This document shows positions 9,576-17,834 of a stretch of DNA of 64,000 nucleotides, one piece after another. Source of the stretch: Lachnoanaerobaculum sanguinis (GTDB lineage: Bacteria > Bacillota > Clostridia > Lachnospirales > Lachnospiraceae). Position 1 is the first letter of the stretch. Each line of letters begins with the position of its first letter. The position numbers and the translations under genes were made by a program. The notes under the pieces are model-generated. The model saw only the letters and a program-made list of their open reading frames with translations. It did not search any database and had not been told where the DNA came from. The DNA is taken from contig NZ_BTHK01000002.1 of NCBI RefSeq assembly GCF_033242365.1, positions 157,825 through 221,824 on the forward strand, in the 5' to 3' direction.

Positions 9576-10913
9576 ATGAAGAAAAACAGACGTCTGGAAC
9601 AGATATCAAACGGTTATTATAATTTGGGATTGTCTCTTGCAAAGGAAAGGAATTTATCTTCCGCATTGAATGCGTTAAGCATATCTTTGGGATTGAATAA
9701 GAAAAATACCGATGCCAGAAATCTATACGGACTTATACAGTTTGAAATGGGTGAAGAGACCAAGGCTTTGATTTCATGGGTTATAAGTATAAATATTAAT
9801 CCTATAAACAATCCGGCACAGAATTATTTGCAAAAATTGAGAAATAAATCCGCTTACCTGGAAAAATCACAGGATGCCATTTCAAAATATAATAAGGCGA
9901 TTTCTCAAATAAAGACTGTAAATTATGATATGGCAAGGATAACATTAAAGCAGGCTGTAGATATAAGGCCGCATTTTGTAAAGGCAATGCTCGCACTGGC
10001 ACTTCTTGATATCAGAGAAGGAAAATCAAGTGAGGCAAAAAAGCTTTTAGAGAATGTGCTTGCAATTGACAGATTCAATACTAAGGCTATCACTTATCTT
10101 GAAGAGATGAAACCTCTGACTGAAAAAAATTCAAGGAAAGAAAAACTAAGTGTTATCGGCAGTCCGGTAAAGAAGGAAAAATCTGTAGAAAATGTAAATA
10201 ACGGTATGCCTGTGACCGAGATATATAAGAATTATTCGGGAATGTTTACAGCTATCAATGTAGGTATAGGATTGATAGTCGGTGCCTGTGCAATGGTATT
10301 TTTATATATGCCTACTATGAAGGTGGCATTAAATAATGCACATAATAAAGAAATTGTAGAGATATCACAACAACTTAATGATGTAAATTTATCCATGGAA
10401 ACACTGAAGAGTGAAAATGAAGGATTGAACGAACAGGTAAATAAACTTACAGAAGTTAATAACACATCAACTGAGAATATGAACTATAAGCTTTTGCAGT
10501 ATGTTTATTTCTTAGGTCTTATAAAAGAGTACAATACAAAAAATTATACAAGAGCTGCCGAGATATTCTCAAATCTGGATGTGGGTCAGCTTACAGATGT
10601 CGACAACGGCTTAGGCATATCCGTAACAGGCACATTTGCCGAAATGGCACCTAAGATGAGAGATGAGGGTCCTAAACTTTTACTTAAGGTGGCGGACGGA
10701 CTTAACAAATCCGGTGATTTTGCCGGAGCGATAGGCTATTATGACGCCGCTCTCAGAATATCACCGGATTATGTGGAAGCCAAGTATAAGAAAGCTTTGG
10801 CATACAAGACTATGGGAGATGTTGATACTGCAAACAATCTGTTTACAGAAATTATTACAAATTATCCTGATGACAGGTTTGCAAATGAATCAAAGAAAGA
10901 AAGAGGTTATTGA
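9576..10913 (+). CDS. membrane-anchored tetratricopeptide repeat protein
   Basis: A 445-residue protein with three parts. Residues 1-190 are cytoplasmic TPR units (for example YYNLGLSLAKERNLSSALNA and ARITLKQAVDIRPHFVKAML). One membrane segment lies at about residues 226-248 (GIGLIVGACAMVFLYM). A short coiled coil at about 255-300 (repeated Leu with Glu, Asn and Lys) leads to an external region with another TPR pair near the C-terminus (AGAIGYYDAALRISPDYVEA). The topology suggests a scaffold bridging cytoplasm and envelope, like YbgF- or BamD-type organisers, but no specific family is recognised. It abuts the 46-aa ORF upstream and overlaps the DUF308 start by one base. Confidence 0.75.
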   Translation: MKKNRRLEQISNGYYNLGLSLAKERNLSSALNALSISLGLNKKNTDARNLYGLIQFEMGEETKALISWVISININPINNPAQNYLQKLRNKSAYLEKSQDAISKYNKAISQIKTVNYDMARITLKQAVDIRPHFVKAMLALALLDIREGKSSEAKKLLENVLAIDRFNTKAITYLEEMKPLTEKNSRKEKLSVIGSPVKKEKSVENVNNGMPVTEIYKNYSGMFTAINVGIGLIVGACAMVFLYMPTMKVALNNAHNKEIVEISQQLNDVNLSMETLKSENEGLNEQVNKLTEVNNTSTENMNYKLLQYVYFLGLIKEYNTKNYTRAAEIFSNLDVGQLTDVDNGLGISVTGTFAEMAPKMRDEGPKLLLKVADGLNKSGDFAGAIGYYDAALRISPDYVEAKYKKALAYKTMGDVDTANNLFTEIITNYPDDRFANESKKERGY

Positions 10914-11458
10914 TGAATAATATTTCAAGTGCAAAATATTTTTCGCTTTTTTCAGGAATAATATTCTTGATAGTTGGAATATATGTGATTGTAAATCCTT
11001 TGTTTATTGCAGGTACAATAAATATTATATTATGTGTGCTGCTTTTAATAGAGGGAATTTCTCAAATAAGCGCTTATCTGTCTGAGAAAAGAGAAGGCAG
11101 AAGTATTTGGCGACTGATTGAAGGTATTTTATCTGTTGCGGCAGGAATATACTTTGCGGTAAAAGATTCTTTAGGATTGTCCGTTGCTTTTATAGTGGTA
11201 GCAGGTATCTGGTTACTTCTTATCGGAATAAGCAGAGTATTTATGGGAATGAGAGTAGTGAAGTTTGAAAAGAATATAGGTCAGAGACTTATTTTCATTG
11301 CGATAATTGATTTATTACTCGGTATCATTCTTGTGATAAATCCTGTATTTGTGGCAGGCTATATTTCAGTACTTTTCGGGGTTTCATTAATAGTGCAGGC
11401 TGTGGTTGCAATATTCAGATTCTTTAGATTAAACAGGATGGAGAGGAAGTTGAGATAA
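10913..11458 (+). CDS. DUF308 (HdeD-like) membrane protein
   Basis: A 181-residue integral membrane protein with six hydrophobic stretches arranged as a repeated pair, starting FSLFSGIIFLIVGIYVIVNP and later IFIAIIDLLLGIILVINPVF. That duplicated pattern, with NP at the helix ends, is typical of DUF308/HdeD-type proteins. The start at 10913 (ATG, AAGAGG six bases upstream) overlaps the preceding stop by one base and is preferred to an in-frame TTG at 10910. HdeD is linked to acid resistance in enterobacteria, but the role here is unknown. Confidence 0.75.
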   Translation: MNNISSAKYFSLFSGIIFLIVGIYVIVNPLFIAGTINIILCVLLLIEGISQISAYLSEKREGRSIWRLIEGILSVAAGIYFAVKDSLGLSVAFIVVAGIWLLLIGISRVFMGMRVVKFEKNIGQRLIFIAIIDLLLGIILVINPVFVAGYISVLFGVSLIVQAVVAIFRFFRLNRMERKLR

Positions 11459-11480
11459 ATAAAGCAATAAGGAGAATAGT

Positions 11481-12524
11481 ATGAATATTAAAAACAAATT
11501 ATCGATATGTGTAGTATTGAGCTGTATCGCTTTTGCTTTAGTGGGATGTAGCAGGACCGCTGTAAATGTACAGGGAAATCAGGTGACCCAAAAAGTATCA
11601 GTAGAAAAGAACTATTTTCCTTATGAAAATTTACATGAGCTGTCCATTGATAAAAATGCTGACAGTGAAAACATTAAGAGCATAATAAATAAGCTGCCGA
11701 TGTTGGCAGATTATCTTGAAATAAAGGATGCAAAAATAGAAAATACAGACATAGGTGTCGGACTTGTTTTAGAATATAATGAAATATATGATAAGGCAAA
11801 AGAGCTGAAACTGCCTGAGAACCCTTTGTATCATTCTCCTTATTTTAATACATTTAAATTCAATAACAGTATGTTATTGATGCTTGAAAATGACTACATT
11901 TCATATATTAAAACAGAAGTTAATATTCCCAAAGAATATGTAGAAGGAACAGATGAAAAAAGAGTCGATGTAATAAGCAGAGAAAGCTTATTACAAAAAA
12001 ATATAAACTTTGAGTACATGAAAGAAAATCGAAGTTATTATAATGAATTATTGGAATTTAATAATGCAATATATGCAGACAGACTGTTTTATAATCGTAT
12101 CAGACTTGGTTCTGATGAAGAAACCTTGATACAGAGGAATGGAGATCCTGATAAAAAAGAAGAGAAAGATGATTTGGAATCTGTTTATACTTATGGAGAT
12201 GAAAACAGTTACACCTCATTTAAACTGACACCTAAAAACAACGGATCGGGTGAACCGGAAGTATCAGCGATTGTAGTGCATCCAAGTAAAGAAGATATTA
12301 ACGGCGGTGAGTTACTATATAATTTGGGTTTATTACCTAATGAAAACGAATATTTAAAGAAGGTACAGGTAAGAGATTATTTGGGAGAGCCTGTTTTTGA
12401 GATTGAAAATGCAGATTATTATAGAATAAGCTCAGATATATCGGATTATTTATATTTTATTTACTCAGAAGGTGGTGAAGTTATTGAATATGGAGTCCAC
12501 AAATGGATTATTCCTGTAAACTAG
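11481..12524 (+). CDS. hypothetical lipoprotein
   Basis: A 347-residue secreted lipoprotein. It has a lysine-rich start, a hydrophobic stretch and a lipobox ending ALVGC with the lipidated cysteine at residue 23. The mature part is rich in Asn, Glu and Tyr, with no catalytic motif that I recognise. GGAG lies upstream of the ATG. It closes the operon that starts at valS, since a promoter for the next gene lies 3' of it. Its position after the TPR and DUF308 membrane proteins suggests an envelope role. I do not recognise the family. Confidence 0.65.
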   Translation: MNIKNKLSICVVLSCIAFALVGCSRTAVNVQGNQVTQKVSVEKNYFPYENLHELSIDKNADSENIKSIINKLPMLADYLEIKDAKIENTDIGVGLVLEYNEIYDKAKELKLPENPLYHSPYFNTFKFNNSMLLMLENDYISYIKTEVNIPKEYVEGTDEKRVDVISRESLLQKNINFEYMKENRSYYNELLEFNNAIYADRLFYNRIRLGSDEETLIQRNGDPDKKEEKDDLESVYTYGDENSYTSFKLTPKNNGSGEPEVSAIVVHPSKEDINGGELLYNLGLLPNENEYLKKVQVRDYLGEPVFEIENADYYRISSDISDYLYFIYSEGGEVIEYGVHKWIIPVN

Positions 12525-12547
12525 TCTAATATTATATATATAATACT

Positions 12548-12575
12548 TTGAAACAGTACACAAAAGTGGTAAAAT
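12548..12575 (+). promoter_or_regulatory. sigma-A promoter for fsa
   Basis: TTGAAA (12548-12553), 16 bases, then TAAAAT (12570-12575) with an extended -10 TG at 12567-12568. The GAGGTG ribosome site of fsa follows about 20 bases downstream. Confidence 0.6.
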
Positions 12576-12603
12576 AGAATAAAAATATATGTGAGGTGTA
12601 TGT

Positions 12604-13254
12604 ATGAAATTTTTTATTGATACCGCAAATGTGGATGAGATCAGAGAAGTTGCTGCCTGGGGCGTGTTAGCAGGCGTTACAACAAATCCTTCATTAGTTG
12701 CAAAGTCAGGAAGAAAATTTGAGGATGTTATCAAGGAAATCACAGACATTGTAGACGGGGCTATAAGCGGTGAGGTAAAGGCTACGACTACAAAGGCTGA
12801 GGATATGATAGCCGAGGGCAGAGAGATTGCAAAGATCCATAAAAATATGGTTGTAAAGATTCCTATGACTGCTGAAGGCCTGAAGGCAATAGCTGCACTC
12901 AGTAAAGAGGGAATTGCCACAAACTGCACTTTAATCTTTACACCGCTGCAGGCACTTTTGGCTGCAAGAGCAGGTGCAAGCTATGTTTCACCATTCCTTG
13001 GAAGACTTGACGATGTGGGAACAAGAGGTGTTTCTTTGATAGAGGATATCGTTGAGATTTTTGAAATTCACGGTATAGAGACTGAGATAATTGCCGCATC
13101 CGTGCGTAACAATATGCATGTACTTGAGTGTGCCAAGGCAGGAGCAGATATTGCAACAGTGCCTTATTCCGTATTTAAGTCTATGTTAAATCATCCTCTT
13201 ACAGAAGCAGGAATTGAAAAATTCATAGCGGACTATGAGAAGTCGGTTAAATAA
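12604..13254 (+). CDS. fsa: fructose-6-phosphate aldolase / transaldolase-like (TalC/FSA family)
   Basis: A 216-residue (beta/alpha)8 enzyme of the short transaldolase family. The Schiff-base lysine is Lys85 in VVKIPMT. The N-terminal MKFFIDTANVDEI and GVTTNPSL signatures are intact, and the phosphate-binding SPFLGRLDD is present. Members either cleave fructose-6-phosphate to dihydroxyacetone and glyceraldehyde-3-phosphate or act as transaldolases; sequence alone does not separate these. Proximity to tkt favours a pentose-phosphate role as the transaldolase. It has its own promoter and a strong terminator. Confidence 0.92.
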   Translation: MKFFIDTANVDEIREVAAWGVLAGVTTNPSLVAKSGRKFEDVIKEITDIVDGAISGEVKATTTKAEDMIAEGREIAKIHKNMVVKIPMTAEGLKAIAALSKEGIATNCTLIFTPLQALLAARAGASYVSPFLGRLDDVGTRGVSLIEDIVEIFEIHGIETEIIAASVRNNMHVLECAKAGADIATVPYSVFKSMLNHPLTEAGIEKFIADYEKSVK

Positions 13255-13260
13255 CAATAA

Positions 13261-13286
13261 AAAAGAGCCTTTACGGGCTCTTTTTT
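13261..13286 (+). terminator. bidirectional terminator between fsa and rpmB
   Basis: A 9-bp perfect stem (13261-13269 with 13276-13284) and a 6-base loop. A T-run follows on the + strand, and the A-run at 13257-13264 gives the T-run for the minus strand. It lies between the convergent ends of fsa and rpmB and can serve both. Confidence 0.85.
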
Positions 13287-13316
13287 ATTGTTTGAATACG
13301 TATTCTCAAGTATTAA

Positions 13317-13502
13317 TTATGCACGCTCTACAAAACCTGAACGAAGGCATGAAGTACATACATACATCTTCTTAGATCCACCCTCTGTTTTGACCTTAAC
13401 TGACTTAACGTTAGCCTTCCATATTTTGTTGGATCTTCTATGAGAATGGCTTACTGCATTACCAAAATGAGCAGCTTTTTCGCATATTGAACATTTTGCC
13501 AC
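13317..13502 (-). CDS. rpmB: 50S ribosomal protein L28
   Basis: A 61-residue ribosomal protein, the only clear minus-strand gene in the window. The N-terminus MAKCSICEKAAHFGNAVSHS is typical of L28. It is the zinc-binding (C+) form: cysteines 4, 7, 49 and 52 make two CxxC pairs (CSIC and CTSC). AAAGGAGGT lies 8 bases upstream of the start on the minus strand. It is a single-gene unit between fsa and tkt, sharing the convergent terminator with fsa. Confidence 0.96.
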   Translation of the reverse strand: MAKCSICEKAAHFGNAVSHSHRRSNKIWKANVKSVKVKTEGGSKKMYVCTSCLRSGFVERA

Positions 13503-13625
13503 GGTTACACCTCCTTTAACTTTAATTATAAAGATTTATAATTATTTTGGATTGGACTTCATCACAATAGGGAAAAACCCGTGCAAAATCCATAACGGAT
13601 ATATTTTACCAAATAAAAATACTAT

Positions 13626-13664
13626 TTGCAAGACATTTTATAATTTATTATATTGTGGTAAAAT
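13626..13664 (+). promoter_or_regulatory. candidate promoter(s) for tkt
   Basis: Two overlapping readings: TTGCAA (13626-13631), 17 bases, TATATT (13649-13654); or an extended -10 TGGTAAAAT (13656-13664) with a poor -35. The second uses the same TGGTAAAAT element as the fsa promoter, which suggests shared promoter design. The tkt start is 85 bases downstream. Confidence 0.45.
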
Positions 13665-13748
13665 GAAAAAGATTGGAGTTCAGAGCGAAATTTTAGATTA
13701 TCTTTATGAACTGAAAAATCGTATTGTTATGTAAAAAGGAGCATAGAA

Positions 13749-15740
13749 ATGAATAATATTGACATCAAGTCTGTAAATACCATAAGAGTTCTTAGTGCAG
13801 ACGGTATAGAGAAAGCAAAGTCAGGTCATCCGGGATTGCCTTTGGGAGCCGCCCCGATTGCATATGAACTTTTTGCAAATCATATGAAGCATAACCCGAA
13901 GAACCCTGATTGGGCAAACAGAGACAGATTTATTCTGTCTGCAGGTCATGGTTCAATGCTTTTATATTCATTATTCCATCTCTTCGGATATGGCGATTTG
14001 AGCATGGATGATTTGAAGAGTTTCAGACAGCTGGATTCAAAGACTCCGGGACATCCCGAGTACGGTCATACAGTAGGTGTAGAGGCTACTACAGGACCGC
14101 TTGGTGCAGGTATGGGTATGGCTGTAGGTATGGCTATGGCTGAAGCACATATGGCAAGTGTATTTAATAAAGAAGGTTATGATATAGTGGATCACTATAC
14201 ATTTGTATTAGGCGGTGACGGCTGCTTGATGGAAGGAATATCATCAGAGGCATTTTCACTTGCGGGAACACTTAGACTCTCAAAGCTTATTGTATTCTAT
14301 GATTCAAACGGAATTTCTATTGAAGGAAGTACAGATATAGCATTTACAGAGAATGTAGTGGACAGAATGAAGGCTTTCGGATTCCAGACTATAGAGGTAG
14401 AGGACGGAAACGATCTTGAAGCTATCGGAAAGGCTATACAAGAGGCTAAATCAGATAAGAATAGACCTTCATTTATTAAGATAAATACGGTAATCGGATA
14501 TGGTGCGGGAAAGAAGCAGGGAACTGCAGGAGCACATGGTGAGCCTCTTGGAAGTGAAGCGCTTGCCGCACTTAAGTCAGGTTTCGGTTTCAATCCGGAA
14601 GAGAGCTTTAAAGTTGATGCCGATGTATATGAGAATTTTAATAAAATAAATGAAAAGAATGAAAAGATTGAAGAAGAGTGGAATAAGCTCTTTAAGGAGT
14701 ATGAAAATAAATATCCTGAAGATGCAAAGAAATGGGATAACTATTACTCTGAAATCAATGCTTCTTTAATAGATAATGATGAGTTCTGGGCATGGGATGA
14801 TGCACCTGCAGCTACAAGAAATATTTCAGGAAGCATTATTAACAGATTAAAGGATATATTCCCTAATCTTATAGGCGGTTCTGCGGACCTTTCACCTTCA
14901 AACAAGACTGTAATGAACGGTGAAGGATATATCTCAAAGGATGATTTTTCAGGAAGAAATATACATTTCGGTGTAAGAGAGTTTGCAATGACCGCTATTA
15001 CAAACGGTATTTTATTACATGGCGGACTTAGAGCATATTGTGCCACCTTCTTTGTATTCAGTGATTATACAAAGCCGATGGCAAGACTTTCTGCGCTTAT
15101 GAATATTCCTACAATATTTGTATTTACACATGATTCTATAGGTGTCGGCGAGGACGGACCTACACATGAGCCTATAGAGCAGCTTGCAATGCTCAGATCA
15201 TTGCCTAATTTCAACACATTCAGACCTGCCGATGCGAGAGAGACAATTGCGGCATGGTATGCGGCTATGGTTTCAAAGTCTACACCTACAGCTATTGTGC
15301 TTACAAGACAGAATCTTCCGCAGCTTGACGGAAGCGGAAAGAAAGCGCTTAAGGGAGCTTATATTATAAAAGAAGCTTCAAAGTCTACACCTGATACGAT
15401 TTTAATAGCGTCAGGATCCGAGGTTTCACTTGCCATTGAAGCTGCAGCAGAGCTTGAGAAGGATAATATATCTACAAGAGTTGTAAGTATGCCGTGTATG
15501 GATGTGTTTGAGGCACAGAGCAAGGAGTATAAGGAAGAAGTACTGCCGAAAAATGTAAGAAACAGAGTGGCAATAGAGGCCTTATCAAGCTTTGGATGGG
15601 ATAGATATACAGGTCTTGACGGAAGAGTAATATCCATGAATTCTTTCGGCGCATCTGCACCTCAGGATTTGCTTTTCAAAAAGTTCGGATTTACAAAGGA
15701 AAATGTTGTAACTACAGCTAAAGAAGTATTTAATCAATAA
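13749..15740 (+). CDS. tkt: transketolase
   Basis: A full-length 663-residue thiamine-diphosphate enzyme that moves two-carbon units between ketoses and aldoses in the non-oxidative pentose phosphate pathway. The N-terminal pyrophosphate domain carries the GDG motif at residues 156-158 within GGDGCLMEG, and an early SAGHGSMLLYS histidine motif is present. The central pyrimidine domain has GVREFAMTAITNGI with the catalytic Glu, and the C-terminal domain is complete. GGAG lies 8 bases before the ATG. Upstream fsa could supply the transaldolase-type activity, and deoB/deoC products from nucleosides feed the same sugar-phosphate pool. Confidence 0.97.
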   Translation: MNNIDIKSVNTIRVLSADGIEKAKSGHPGLPLGAAPIAYELFANHMKHNPKNPDWANRDRFILSAGHGSMLLYSLFHLFGYGDLSMDDLKSFRQLDSKTPGHPEYGHTVGVEATTGPLGAGMGMAVGMAMAEAHMASVFNKEGYDIVDHYTFVLGGDGCLMEGISSEAFSLAGTLRLSKLIVFYDSNGISIEGSTDIAFTENVVDRMKAFGFQTIEVEDGNDLEAIGKAIQEAKSDKNRPSFIKINTVIGYGAGKKQGTAGAHGEPLGSEALAALKSGFGFNPEESFKVDADVYENFNKINEKNEKIEEEWNKLFKEYENKYPEDAKKWDNYYSEINASLIDNDEFWAWDDAPAATRNISGSIINRLKDIFPNLIGGSADLSPSNKTVMNGEGYISKDDFSGRNIHFGVREFAMTAITNGILLHGGLRAYCATFFVFSDYTKPMARLSALMNIPTIFVFTHDSIGVGEDGPTHEPIEQLAMLRSLPNFNTFRPADARETIAAWYAAMVSKSTPTAIVLTRQNLPQLDGSGKKALKGAYIIKEASKSTPDTILIASGSEVSLAIEAAAELEKDNISTRVVSMPCMDVFEAQSKEYKEEVLPKNVRNRVAIEALSSFGWDRYTGLDGRVISMNSFGASAPQDLLFKKFGFTKENVVTTAKEVFNQ

Positions 15741-15748
15741 ATAATATT

Positions 15749-15780
15749 AAAACAGATATAGAATTTCTATATCTGTTTTT
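15749..15780 (+). terminator. rho-independent terminator after tkt
   Basis: A long AT-rich hairpin (about 15749-15763 with 15765-15779) centred on AATTT and followed by T residues, 9 bases after the tkt stop. Confidence 0.75.
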
Positions 15781-15805
15781 GTGCTTATTTAGGGAAGGAA
15801 AAAAC

Positions 15806-17215
15806 ATGGGCGGTATTTTTGGTGTAGTAGGAAAAAATGATTGTGTTATGGACTTGTTTTTCGGGGTTGACTATCACTCGCATCTTGGAACAAGACGTGC
15901 CGGAATGGCTGTATTTGACGGAGAGTATTTCAACAGAGTAATCCACAATATTCAAAACTCGCCGTTTCGAACAAAGTTTGAAAAAGATGTGGAAGATTTG
16001 CGTGGGTATATGGGAATAGGTTGCATATCGGATGAAGATCCGCAGCCGCTTTTGATACAATCACATCTGGGCAGCTATGCTATAACTACAGTCGGCAAAA
16101 TAAGCAATCATGATGAGATAATAAAAAAACTCTATAAAGACGGCAGAGTACATTTCCAGGAGCAGAGCGGCGGGCGTGTAAATGACAATGAGCTTGTGGC
16201 CACATTGATTTCTTCAATGCCTTCCTTCAAAGAGGGACTTGAGTACGTACAGGAAACAATAAAAGGCTCCATGACTGTTGTAATTATGACAAAGGAGGGT
16301 ATATATGCCGCCAGAGATAAATTCGGAAGGACGCCTCTGGTTATAGGTCACAAGAAAGATACATTCTGTATTACATTTGAAAATCATGCATATTTAAATT
16401 TGGGATACAGCTTTTATAAGGAACTTGGACCGGGAGAAATAGTATTTATCACACCGGATAAGGTAAAAGAAATATCGCCTGCAAAATCCGAGATGAAAAT
16501 CTGTTCGTTCTTATGGGTATACTACGGTTATCCGACAGCTTCATATGAGGGTGTAAATGTAGAAACCATGAGATATAAATGCGGTGAACTTTTGGCAAAA
16601 AGAGATAATGTAGATGCGGATATTGTAGCCGGAGTTCCGGACTCCGGTACCGCGCATGCCATAGGTTATGCAAATAAATCGGGTATACCTTTTGCCAGAC
16701 CTTTTATAAAGTATACACCTACATGGCCAAGGTCTTTTATGCCTACAAATCAAAGTCAGAGAAATCTTATCGCCAAGATGAAACTTATACCGGTACAGGA
16801 ACTTATAGAAAATAATGATATACTCCTCATAGACGATTCCATAGTCAGAGGCACACAGTTAAGAGAAACCACAGAGTTTTTGTATAATTCAGGTGCAAAG
16901 AAGGTACATGTCAGACCGGCATGTCCTCCGCTCTTATTCGGGTGTAAATATCTTAACTTTTCAAGGTCGAAATCCGACTATGATTTGATTACAAGAAGAA
17001 TAATAAGAGAAAGAGAGGGGGATAATGTAAGCAAAGAACTCCTCTTTGACTATGCCGATCCGAACAGCAAAAACTATGAAGAGATGGTTGAGGAAATCAG
17101 AAAGATTCAAAACTTTTCAAGCCTCAGGTTTCACAGACTTGATGATTTAACAGAATCCATAGGTATAAGCCCATGTAAGTTGTGTACATATTGCTGGAAC
17201 GGTAAGGAAGCTTGA
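15806..17215 (+). CDS. PurF-like amidophosphoribosyltransferase paralogue lacking the glutaminase cysteine
   Basis: A 469-residue protein with the two-domain architecture of glutamine PRPP amidotransferase: an N-terminal Ntn-hydrolase domain and a C-terminal type-I PRPP transferase domain. The PRPP loop LLIDDSIVRGTQ is at about residues 340-352. The N-terminus reads MGGIFGVVG where PurF has MCGI, so Gly replaces the catalytic N-terminal cysteine and glutamine hydrolysis by the usual mechanism should be impossible. C-terminal cysteines (PCKLCTYCW) resemble the Fe-S ligands of Bacillus-type PurF. ATG 15806, preceded by GGGAAGG, is preferred to a TTG at 15779. No other pur gene lies nearby. It is either an ammonia-dependent transferase or a regulatory or divergent paralogue. 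Confidence 0.75.
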   Translation: MGGIFGVVGKNDCVMDLFFGVDYHSHLGTRRAGMAVFDGEYFNRVIHNIQNSPFRTKFEKDVEDLRGYMGIGCISDEDPQPLLIQSHLGSYAITTVGKISNHDEIIKKLYKDGRVHFQEQSGGRVNDNELVATLISSMPSFKEGLEYVQETIKGSMTVVIMTKEGIYAARDKFGRTPLVIGHKKDTFCITFENHAYLNLGYSFYKELGPGEIVFITPDKVKEISPAKSEMKICSFLWVYYGYPTASYEGVNVETMRYKCGELLAKRDNVDADIVAGVPDSGTAHAIGYANKSGIPFARPFIKYTPTWPRSFMPTNQSQRNLIAKMKLIPVQELIENNDILLIDDSIVRGTQLRETTEFLYNSGAKKVHVRPACPPLLFGCKYLNFSRSKSDYDLITRRIIREREGDNVSKELLFDYADPNSKNYEEMVEEIRKIQNFSSLRFHRLDDLTESIGISPCKLCTYCWNGKEA

Positions 17216-17240
17216 TATTCTGTAATAAATTTAGTATAAT
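17212..17240 (+). promoter_or_regulatory. strong promoter for the MarR gene
   Basis: TTGATA (17212-17217, overlapping the PurF-like stop codon), 17 bases, TATAAT (17235-17240). Near-consensus sigma-A type with the start expected near 17247. Confidence 0.75.
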
Positions 17241-17245
17241 ATTGG

Positions 17246-17257
17246 TTTGATAAATCA
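17246..17257 (+). promoter_or_regulatory. candidate operator of the MarR/FabT-like repressor
   Basis: TTTGATAAATCA lies at the predicted transcription start. It contains the palindrome TGAT-AA-ATCA and resembles the FabT box (TTTGA/TCAAA half-sites) of streptococci. Its position would block initiation, which fits autoregulation. The match is by eye only. Confidence 0.4.
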
Positions 17258-17286
17258 GGTGTTGTGTTTTATGCAATACGAAAAGG

Positions 17287-17736
17287 ATGAGTATTTTGAG
17301 GGGTTCAAAGGAATTTAAAATAATCCTTGTTAAGTTATTTAATGATATACTTGATTATGAGGAAAGCGTTTTACGTGCTTCCGAGTTTAAGGATTTGACC
17401 AATAATGATATACATGTAATACGAGCTATAGGAATGAATGAAAAAAAGAATATGTCAATGATTGCAAAGGAGCTGGCGGTTACCATAGGGACTTTGACGA
17501 TTTCAATAAACAGCCTTGTAAGAAAAGGGTATGTTATAAAAGAGAGATCCGAAAAGGATAAGAGAGTGGTTTTTGTAAACCTCTCATCAAAAGGTGAAGC
17601 GGCTTTTTCAAGAAATGAAGAGCTGTACGATCAGATGGTCAATTCAATGCTTGAAGACTTGGAAGACAATGAAATGGACATATTGATGAAATCATTATTA
17701 AAAGTAAACAGATGTATTAAACAGAATAAAGCTTAA
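17287..17736 (+). CDS. MarR family transcriptional regulator, FabT-like
   Basis: A 149-residue winged-helix DNA-binding protein. The recognition region (MSMIAKELAVTIGTLTISIN) and wing (KGYVIKERSEKDKRVVFVNL) match the FabT subgroup that represses fatty-acid synthesis in streptococci, including the GTLTISINSLVRKGYV pattern. No fab genes lie in the window, so the regulon would be elsewhere. ATG 17287 directly abuts AAAAGG, so an in-frame TTG at 17296 with AGGATGAG upstream is an alternative start. The gene has its own near-consensus promoter and a possible operator at +1. Confidence 0.85.
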   Translation: MSILRGSKEFKIILVKLFNDILDYEESVLRASEFKDLTNNDIHVIRAIGMNEKKNMSMIAKELAVTIGTLTISINSLVRKGYVIKERSEKDKRVVFVNLSSKGEAAFSRNEELYDQMVNSMLEDLEDNEMDILMKSLLKVNRCIKQNKA

Positions 17737-17834
17737 AAAGTATATCGGTAATAAATACGGATATCAATATTGATGGAGGATTTTATTCTTCATATTTTAG
17801 ATATAATAGAAATTGTAAGAAGGCGGAATGACAA

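Noticed and set aside
13552..13734. A 60-codon ORF ahead of tkt
   Set aside because: It has no ribosome site, unusual composition, and the tkt promoter lies inside it.
17737..17834. T-box leader for metG
   Set aside because: The gap is only 98 bases, with no terminator hairpin or T-box motif seen.
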